DNA of 64,000 nt, taken from positions 12,453,831 to 12,517,830 of the forward strand of contig CM066914.1 in assembly GCA_033964015.1 (NCBI GenBank), read 5' to 3'. The notes below the pieces were generated by a model, which saw only the letters and a list, made by a program, of their open reading frames with translations, searched no databases and was not told where the DNA came from. The position numbers and the translations under genes are program-made. This DNA is from Scolanthus callimorphus. Lineage: Eukaryota > Cnidaria > Anthozoa > Actiniaria > Edwardsiidae. Shown in pieces: positions 56,428-64,000 of this stretch. Position 1 is the first letter of the stretch; each line of letters opens with the position of its first letter.

Positions 56428-59400
56428 GCGTTTTGGGGCCTTTACTAATTTCGAAGGCCTTCTTGGCTCTGTGTTGTTCGAGTGATGAGCTCTCTAGTCG
56501 GAGTATCAAGCTTGAGTGAGCGCTAACCGCATGATCACTACTTATCACTACTCGCTTGCACACGCGCAACCTACTAAATATGTATGACTGCAAAGTGCTT
56601 AGCCCCCGAGAATGGCATATGCTAATATAATTGGCTGTTATGATAATGCGACCGTAATTACATTGTATTTTTTCTTCTAATGACTTTCATACACAACAAA
56701 GCAGCTGTTTGGTCAATGCCTTTATCATGCTTGTATAATTTCAGCTTTGTTGTTCAAGTCAGTAAACAGAAAACCAAAACCTAACTATGAAACTCTTTGC
56801 TTTGGCAATAATGCGCGCGCGCGATCATGTTTGTCCCATGAAGTAGTTGGCAGCTTATAGTTCGCCAGCCGATCACACCTTTGGGTGCTAAAGGCCTGAG
56901 AAAAGGACACGACTTGCTTGAAATGTCCCGTCCTCGGATTATTAGCACATGACATATAATTGGAGCTAAGTGGCTTTTCATTAACAATCTTTTGAATTTG
57001 TGTAACTGGGCTTTCCGAGTTATGATCCCAAACCGTTAACTTTCTACTCGATAAGTCTGCGCGCTTGATTTCATCTCCTTTGTTATTGAAGACCGAAGAA
57101 TGAGTACTTATCAACAAAACCTTCAGTTTATATGTTCACAGCCACCAGTTACTCTTGTCTAAGCCGCGAAAAGCAGGCTTCAATGAGCTGAGAATAAAAA
57201 AACGACTAATTGTTACCTATTGAATGCAATAAACAATGCAATCTGCCAGCCGTTGTCTTTTGGTGAAGTGATTGCTGCTAACGATTTGCCTGAGTACAGG
57301 GTATAAAGAAAGTCAATTTATAGGTACCACACTTTCTATTCGAATTATCACGACCAGCAAACGATACTGTGTCTTGAAGTTACACGGTCGAGATGATAGA
57401 TGGGCTTAAAGGCCTACAAGGGCACTTGAGACCACTAACTGAAAACTTTGCCAAGACAGCCTGCGAGTTTTACAAAAGAATGTACTGGTCAGTTTAATAA
57501 GAAAAAGTTCTTTTCTGGCACTCAGAACAATAGAGATAAACCCTTGGAAAAGAAAAGGTTCCCACTTCTTGCGTCAGATCACTTAGCTAGAGTTTTCATA
57601 TTTCAGCGCAGAAACCATGGAAACTTTTCTCTAGTGATGTTGAGCTGTTGTTCTTACGTTTAACATTGAACAAGATTTGTCAATGGGTGGATCATTGTGG
57701 GTTGCTGCGAACAATAAGAGGCAAGTTGCTCTTTGCTAGGACAGAGCATTGTGCCACTATTATACGGCATCTGGGAGCCCGACATGCCCAAACTACTAAT
57801 ATCCATTTTAATTTCGCCAACTTGGCCTCGATTAGTTGACGCCAATTTTAGAAAACTTAAGAAATTGCTCTACGAAAATTGCTTTGCTGGAGAAAATTAC
57901 CCCGACTCTAAAGGCAAATTAACGGTGTTATTCCCTTTGCTAGATATTTAATTCCATTGCCAAAGTACCATATGTGAGTGGTCTTGGCAATGTTTCCCCA
58001 TAATATGCGCCAAATTCGTTATTAACTGAAGTTAATTTGGAAGAAAACCTCATAACGAGATAGTAAATTAGTCTCCTAGCCCAGGGCAAAAATCCAATTG
58101 AAATTTCGATTTGATTTTCTATTTTGGTTGATCTTTTTATATGAAAAAGCAGGCTACATTCTTTTCAGAAAGTTTGGTGACTTCTTTACTTGATTTTCAT
58201 TTCCCGCGAGGGTTGAGCAGCCGTTCTCAGCTGTGATCGGCGTAATTATTTCTCAACAATCACACTGAGGATTGACAAGAATGAGAGTTTGGGCCCACGT
58301 CCCGTAGAGTAAATAGGCCGTGCTACTCAGATGCGCTTTGCTATTACAGTCGGCTTCCTTGAAATTAAGATCCTATGATTGTAGATTATTGAAAAAACGC
58401 GCGTTTTACCTACCATCAAGGCTATTTCTTGCTCTTCTTCTTCTCATTGCCCCTGAATTTCCCCCTATTTCCAGGAAAAAGGCTATAATCGTCCCTAGAA
58501 TAGTCCCACCCTTATACCTATCTTGAAACACCTGAAACTTATCGCTGTTAAAAATCTAGTCAAATACTTTTTCCATCTATGAATATTCATATTGTTCATA
58601 TCGTTTTCGTTTCTTTTGGCTTTGTTTGTTTTCGGAGATCGCTTCGATTGTTTGAGTGGGAAAGTATTCAAGTTTGAATGGAAACTGCTTCTTATTTTCT
58701 CTTAGATTTGATTTTTGACCTGTTTTTGAATTCTTTCAAAACACTTTTAAGAATAAAGGCTTTCACGTTTGGAACCAATGAGTCCCGCTGTGGGCACTTC
58801 AAAGAATTCTTTTTCAATCATAATAAACAATTTATGGCCCAGCCCTCCTTAAACTGCCTTTGATATGGGCAACGTTTCTCGAAATTTGGGTCTCTAAGTC
58901 GTAAAAAAAAACATCTAAAAAATGAAGCTTTGATTACAGCTCTAGCAAGTGCAAGAGATGAGTTAAGCCTAAAATGCATTTGATGCAAAAATACCGCGCC
59001 ATTGGTCTGTCGATGCACAGGCAGAGATCTAGTATATGGAACACTCTCTATCCCAGTTTCAATTGCTAAGGCAAGCGTTCTCTTCCTTCTCTTTCCTCCC
59101 TTTTAGTCATACACATTAAATACCGAATGAGCCTCCAGAACATAATTCACTCGGCAATTTTCATTGATAACTCCGAATTTCAAAATTACAAATTAAGGTT
59201 AACAGGGGAAATGCACCTTAAGTATTTGGAGATTATCTTGCGAGCCTAGCCGGTAAAGAGTTGTTGTGTCTTGAAAAGTCCACCGCAAAAAGACTGAGAA
59301 GAAGAAAAAACTCGCCCAGCATTAAGCTACAATAGAAGGTATTGTCCGCACGGATCAAGGACACTGATCCAGTTTTGAAAACAAATCTAATATGGAGAAT

Positions 59401-60565
59401 TGGTTTTATGATATAGGCCAAAGATTTAACTAAGTTGGTTGTTAAAGTTGGGCATTTTGTGATATTTTCGGGGAAGTTTTCAGGAATCTTCAAGCAAGGT
59501 GTCAAAATACAGGTAAAGAGTAAATTTTAAAATACAGTTTTTAGAGCCATAGATGTCTAGAGAACAGATGGATAACAATAGGATTAGGTAATAGTTCATA
59601 AAGAAATAAATATTGATGTTACAAAGATTTAACTACTAGTTAGAAGATAAAGAAAAGACACCAAGAAAAGTCGACTAGCTGAGCTAAGAAATACAACACA
59701 ATAATCTATCGATCATAGACATAAAAAGCACAAACCTTTTTCACCCTTAGAACAAATGGTAGGCTTTAGAGTTTAATTGGGTTTGATTTCTCGGTGCATT
59801 CGTTTAGCTATGCAATGACATGCGGCTCTTTTGTCAAGAGCGAAATCTTCAAGTGTTTTATTTGACTAAAGTAAACTGAATTGCTCGACACTTAAACGCT
59901 GTGAATGACTTTTCGACCCGCGTTCTGCGGAAGAAAAAAAAAAACGGTTTAATCTCTAGGCTACAAGATGCAGTATAAAGCCCTTAGGCTATATACACGC
60001 ACCAGTAAAAAATATCATTTTCTGTCGAGTTTTGATAGAGATAACCTTAGCTGGTTTTAAAAGCATTTTCGATCATAGCTTTTGGCTTATTCCGATGCAC
60101 CGTACTCGTGAATTTTATGATCAAGGTGCATTCACAGCAAGCGCGAAGAGCCGGCGTACTCTTACCTTTAGATCTAGTAAACCCTGGATATACTTGATCA
60201 GTATTTTTTAAATCCTTGTTCTCTCAGTTCCTCGCGTTTCTCGAGAAGAAAAAAAAAAACAGCCGCTTGTCAGGAACATATTTCTTTTGTCCAAGCACTG
60301 CTTTGAAATAGTTCCTACCTTCTCTGTGAAATATTTTTTTTTTGTGATTTAACGTTTACTCGGCCGGCTATTTTGGGTTTATAGTCGAGTCGTTTATGTG
60401 GCTATTATGCTATTATAGCTGGGGCGAATGACGAGGAGGGCCCTAAGAAAATCATTTGCCATTTTTAAGAATTGACTCGAACATTTAAGTGGTTAAATTT
60501 ACGAAAATATGAAATTCGGCGCCAACAACATTTCGAGAAACCTTTTTTGTTGTAAATATTTCAAT
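56428..60565. other. Upstream region of Dlx, no genes seen
   Basis: Contains the Dlx 5' UTR and promoter. On the minus strand a CCAAT word lies near 56620-56640, about 200 bp before the ATG; no clear TATA box. A run of GCGCGCGCG occurs at 56813-56823. ORFs here (for example 59233-59505 minus, 58678-58863 plus) lack coding features. Confidence 0.4.
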
Positions 60566-60569
60566 TTTA

Positions 60570-60745
60570 AATTACGATCCTCGATTTAACGATACCCCGA
60601 TTTTACGATCACTTTCTGGGTAACGGAAAGTTTCCCGACAACAATACCTTGCCTTTAAAATCCTAATATCGAGAGTTCGTTTACAACGATACCCGATTTT
60701 ACGATGCAATTTTGCTGCTCCTTGTGGGGTATCGTAGATACTGTA
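60570..60745 (-). repeat. Dispersed repeat family D, minus copy
   Basis: Reverse-complement relative of 52440-52625: ATCCTCGATTTAACGATACC, CCGATTTTACGATCAC, ATATCGAGAGTTCGTTTACA and CGATGCAATTTTGC correspond in order to words of the plus copy. Confidence 0.75.
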
Positions 60746-61037
60746 GATCGATCAATTGGCCAGTTTTCAACGAATATTAGTGTATATTTGAGCAGGGGAT
60801 TTGCCGTATTGCTTTATTTATAGCATGACAATAGCACCATGACCCTCGTATTTGAAGCCTGTTGATTGTGATCGTTTTTATTTAGTAAAGTTGAGAAGAG
60901 TTTAAACATCACCTACACCCAGGAGATTCCATGCTCGTCTTTAGGAAATAAAAAAGGAGGGGCTTTTGCAAATACCCTAGTTCGGTCTGAATTCTCAACC
61001 AACTTTGGGTAACCAATACATATCCTAGTGAGATGAG

Positions 61038-61538
61038 ATCCCGGGGGGGGGGGGGGGGGGGGGGGGGGGGTACTCCCATATTTTTTGGTCGTGGATGATC
61101 GTCGGAAATTTCAGTTTCACTCCTAAAAGATAGCAAACATGGCGTGGCTCAAATAATTTTTACCCTAAAAGCCTTAAAAGATCATACCATAAAAGATGAG
61201 GCCTTATGTGCCATGTAGGCGCGAAGGAGACAGGTAACAAGTAAAAGATTCCCATCAAGAAATGTCCGTGTTTGACTAAAATGCTGCCTTTTAATGTTGT
61301 CTAATTTATCGTCTTCTCATCGAGTAATCTCTCTTGCACGGTTTTCAGAAGCACCATCATGAGACAAAACAATTTGGACACATATTTCGGCCCTAAAAGA
61401 TACCAATCTCCCTAAAATTTATTGAAGATCACGATCGCCCCTAAAAGAGACCAAACCCCCGTGATTTTAACCCCTAAAAGATACGACGTTCATCTCAGAC
61501 CAAAAAATATGGGAGTCCCCCCTCCCCCCGGGATGGGA
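61038..61538. mobile_element. MITE with G-rich terminal inverted repeats
   Basis: The left end CCCGGG plus about 27 further G, then TACTCCCATATTTTTTGGTC; the right end GACCAAAAAATATGGGAGTC then CCCCCTCCCCCCGGGA. The interior has several CCCCTAAAAGATAC words. It is ~500 bp with no ORF. The poly-G tract length is likely unstable. Confidence 0.8.
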
Positions 61539-61977
61539 TGCGCGCTTCTAATGTGCGCTTTACTTTATCCTCATATTGATTCACTTGTCGAGTAATAATT
61601 TATTTTCTTTAGATGGATAAAGCTTCAGGCAAATAGAGAAACGCCTACGAAACATGAATAATACCCTATTTATCCTATAAATGAGAAAATACAACTTTTC
61701 CTCATTTAGCGTGTGGAAATAGTTTTTTGTAGGCCATTTATTCATATAGATTTTGTTTTGACGTGTTTTATGGAGCTAGTTTATGTATCTAAACACTAAG
61801 AATATTGGGCATCCCAATATCGCGCGTCAAAGTAGAGATTTAAATTTCCATTTTTTTACAGCTGTTTCAGGTAGCACGCAACTTCGCCGTTGCCGCCAAA
61901 GTTTGGCAGTTGGGTTTTCCGGCAGTCCATCAATGCAATCCGTGTCCGTATGAGCCAATCATTTCTTACTCAGTGCA

Positions 61978-62050
61978 TTCGATTGGCTTCCCTGCGAGAC
62001 GTGTCGCGACAGAAGCCAGTTCACTGCACTAGGCGAAACTAGGCAAGGAT
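61978..62050 (+). repeat. Dispersed repeat family C copy
   Basis: GATTGGCTTCCCTGCGAGAC, GCGACAGAAGCCAGTTCACT and GCACTAGGCGAAACTAGGCA match 44636-44725. Confidence 0.6.
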
Positions 62051-62054
62051 CTGA

Positions 62055-62282
62055 TCAACCTTGTCCCCAGGGTCTTCTCGGTCGTTTTCAAAAATGGCGG
62101 TTGACTCGGGAGAAGGCCCTGGGGGAGGCCCTGAGTCACATGACCGTTTCGAAACAAAGGACAACCTCGTTCCCATGTCTTCAAAACAGTGGTCATGTGA
62201 CTCAACTTCCCCCAGGGTCTTGTGCTCGACCAACCGCCATCTTGAAAATTACCCACAAGACACTGGGGACGAGGTTGGGATC
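62055..62282. mobile_element. Foldback element (MITE)
   Basis: AACCTTGTCCCCAGGGTCTT on the left pairs with CACTGGGGACGAGGTT on the right. TTTTCAAAAATGGCGGTTG pairs with CAACCGCCATCTTGAAAAT, and GAGTCACATGACC with GGTCATGTGACTC in the centre. Nearly the full ~230 bp can fold. There is no ORF of its own. Confidence 0.8.
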
Positions 62283-62619
62283 TGATTGGCTCAGTAAAAA
62301 CTTGAAATGGAAAGTCTCTGCATTTCAAGTCATCAAAAATGGCGACAAAGCAGGTATTATGGGAGAGTCGGCATATTTTCAGATTTTCTTATGAAAATAA
62401 TTGCGAAAATTAGGCGATGATAAGGCGGCGTAAAATTTCGGGCAGAAGTTTGGCAAAAAGTTTCAATACGTCTGGAAACAGCGGTAGAAGTTTTCGGAAA
62501 GTGTATCGAAAACTGGCGAATATCGCGAAAATAAACAAGTAGGGTGCTTCATCAATATACCGTTAAATTCCAAATATAGGCCCATGGGTCTATTGGTAGG
62601 GGCCTATATACGTGGGTCT

Positions 62620-62664
62620 GTATTATTATTATTATTATAATAATTATTATTATTATTATTATGT
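62620..62664. repeat. (ATT/AAT)n palindromic microsatellite
   Basis: TATTATTATTATTATAATAATTATTATTATTATTATT-type run immediately before the retroelement fragment; it may mark the insertion edge. Confidence 0.75.
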
Positions 62665-63665
62665 TTGGGAATGAAGTGAATGTAACGATCGAAGGAAGAC
62701 GTCATCTCGGTGCAGTTATTGGATCTAAAGACTTTAAAGATCAGTATTGTCAAGAGAAAGAAGACAAGTGGCACAGAGAGATGGAGGTTCTCACGGAGAT
62801 CAGTAGAAGCCAACCACACGCCGCCTATGTGGCCTTCACTAAAGGATTCAAATCCAAATTCACTTACTACTTGCGCACCATCGAATCGTTCGAGGAGTAT
62901 GTATCATTCACGATTCTTCCTTCCCTCATTATTCGGACAAGCTGAGCCTCTGTCTGGAGAACTCAAGGAACTTCTCAATCTATCACCTGCACAGGGCGGG
63001 ATCGGAATTCCTGACCTTAAGCGTGAAGGCCCCGAGCAGTTCAAAGCCTCACGTGATATAACAGATCTACACGTGGATTCTATTGTTACGCAAAGCTCGA
63101 CCATGCCAGCACGAGAACAACTGGAAGGATTGAAACGTGAAATGAATACTCAGAGGAAAGCTGCTGCAAAGTCCAGAATAGACAGGATTGATGAATCGTT
63201 ATCTTCTGACCTACTCCAAGCGATGCAGCAGACAAGAGAGCCAACTCGTGGCTGAACGCTACTACAATTGAAGAACATGGCTTGGTACTGAACAAGCAGG
63301 AGTTTAGGGACTCCCTCTATCCAACCTTCCGAGCCATTGTGCCTGCGGGGAGAACTTTACAATCAACCATGCTCTGTCATGCAAGAAAGGAGGCTTTGTA
63401 GCCCAGAGGCACGACTATCCGGAATCTTCTGACTTCACACATTAGCAAAGTGTGCAAAAATGTGGAAACAGAACCACCCCTGCAACCACTCGACAACGAA
63501 GTATTCAACCTCCAGTCCACTGTTACAAGCCAAGAAGCGAGACTCGATATGAAGGCAGGAGATTTCTGGACACCAGGAGTTACAGCATTCTTTGACGTAC
63601 GTGTAACGCATGTTAACTCCCGGTCCAACCAGGGCAAGTCCACAGCAACGATCTTCCGAGACTAG
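62661..63665 (+). pseudogene. Retroelement reverse-transcriptase-associated C-terminal ORF, decayed
   Basis: Pieces of one ORF appear in successive frames. VTIEGRRHLGAVIGSKDFKD, SQPHAAYVAFTKGFKSKFTY and LRTIESFEEYV lie at 62661-62905. LPSLFGQAEPLSGELKELLN and GGIGIPDLKREGPEQF follow to 63255. [51 protein letters not shown] and DVRVTHVNSRSNQGK complete it to 63665. At least two frameshifts and several stops are present. This layout (RT thumb/connection region followed by a conserved LDMKAGDFW..G.TAFFDVRVTH domain) occurs in multicopy retroelements of cnidarians and other invertebrates; I cannot name the clade. The reverse transcriptase catalytic part is not in the window. Confidence 0.75.
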
Positions 63666-64000
63666 AAAACGAGAAGAAGAGGAAATATAATCAAAGAGTG
63701 ATGGATGTTGAAATGGGAACTGTTAACTCCCGGTCCAACCAGGGCAAGTCCACAGCAACGATCTTCCGAGACTAGAAAACGAGAAAAAGAGGAAATATAA
63801 TCAAAGAGTGATGGATGTTGAAATGGGAACTGTTATAACTCCTGGTCCAACCAGGGCAAGTCCACAGCAACGATCTTCCGAGACTAGAAAACGAGAAGAA
63901 GAGGAAATATAATCAAAGAGTGATGGATGTTGAAATGGGAACTGCTAACTCCCGGTCCAACCAGGGCAAGTCCACAGCAACGATCTTCAGAGAACAAGAA
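63612..64000 (+). repeat. Tandem 110-bp repeats of the retroelement ORF end
   Basis: Units begin at 63612, 63722, 63832 and 63944 (GTTAACTCCCGGTCCAACCA), the last cut by the window edge. Each covers NSRSNQGKSTATIFR..ENEKKRKYNQRVMDVEMGT. The third has a 2-bp insertion and one change. The first copy is continuous with the decayed ORF. Confidence 0.93.

Noticed and set aside
59233..59505. 90-codon minus-strand ORF upstream of Dlx
   Set aside because: No recognisable domain or transcript signals.

Overview
This is intron-rich animal nuclear DNA, most likely from an anthozoan cnidarian such as a sea anemone. The evidence is short GT-AG introns, many small foldback elements, a cnidarian-like retroelement fragment at the right end, and a Distal-less homeobox gene of non-bilaterian style. 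The species is an inference; no marker in the window names it.

Left two thirds (1-41772, + strand): one very large gene, a divergent dynein heavy chain whose start lies left of the window. I can trace about 64 exons encoding roughly 4,500 residues. In order they give tail, linker, AAA1, AAA2, AAA3, an acidic repeat-rich insertion, AAA4, coiled-coil stalk with microtubule-binding domain, AAA5/AAA6 and a C-terminal domain. AAA1 keeps its P-loop but has an altered Walker B, and the AAA4 P-loop is degenerate. Together with long low-complexity insertions this fits the DNHD1 (dynein heavy chain domain-containing 1) group better than a canonical axonemal DNAH. Two apparent one-base deletions (near 25.75 kb and 30.5 kb) and one phase mismatch (over 19.7-22.8 kb) mean that the locus is decaying, mis-assembled, or spliced in a way I cannot resolve.

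The introns are full of repeats: foldback elements, micro- and minisatellites, a LINE 3' end, two tRNA-like sequences, a 363-bp paired direct repeat, and a 2.7-kb tandem array (19.7-22.4 kb) that grew out of the 3' end of a coding exon together with its splice donor.

Right third (42-64 kb): gene-poor sequence with two ANTP-class homeobox genes facing each other about 9.5 kb apart. One is a Rough/Nedx-like gene at 43.6-45.8 kb (+), the other Distal-less (Dlx) at 55.3-56.4 kb (-). Between them lies a 5'-truncated non-LTR retrotransposon (46.9-48.5 kb). The right edge holds foldback elements and a decayed reverse-transcriptase-type element whose terminal coding segment is itself tandemly repeated.
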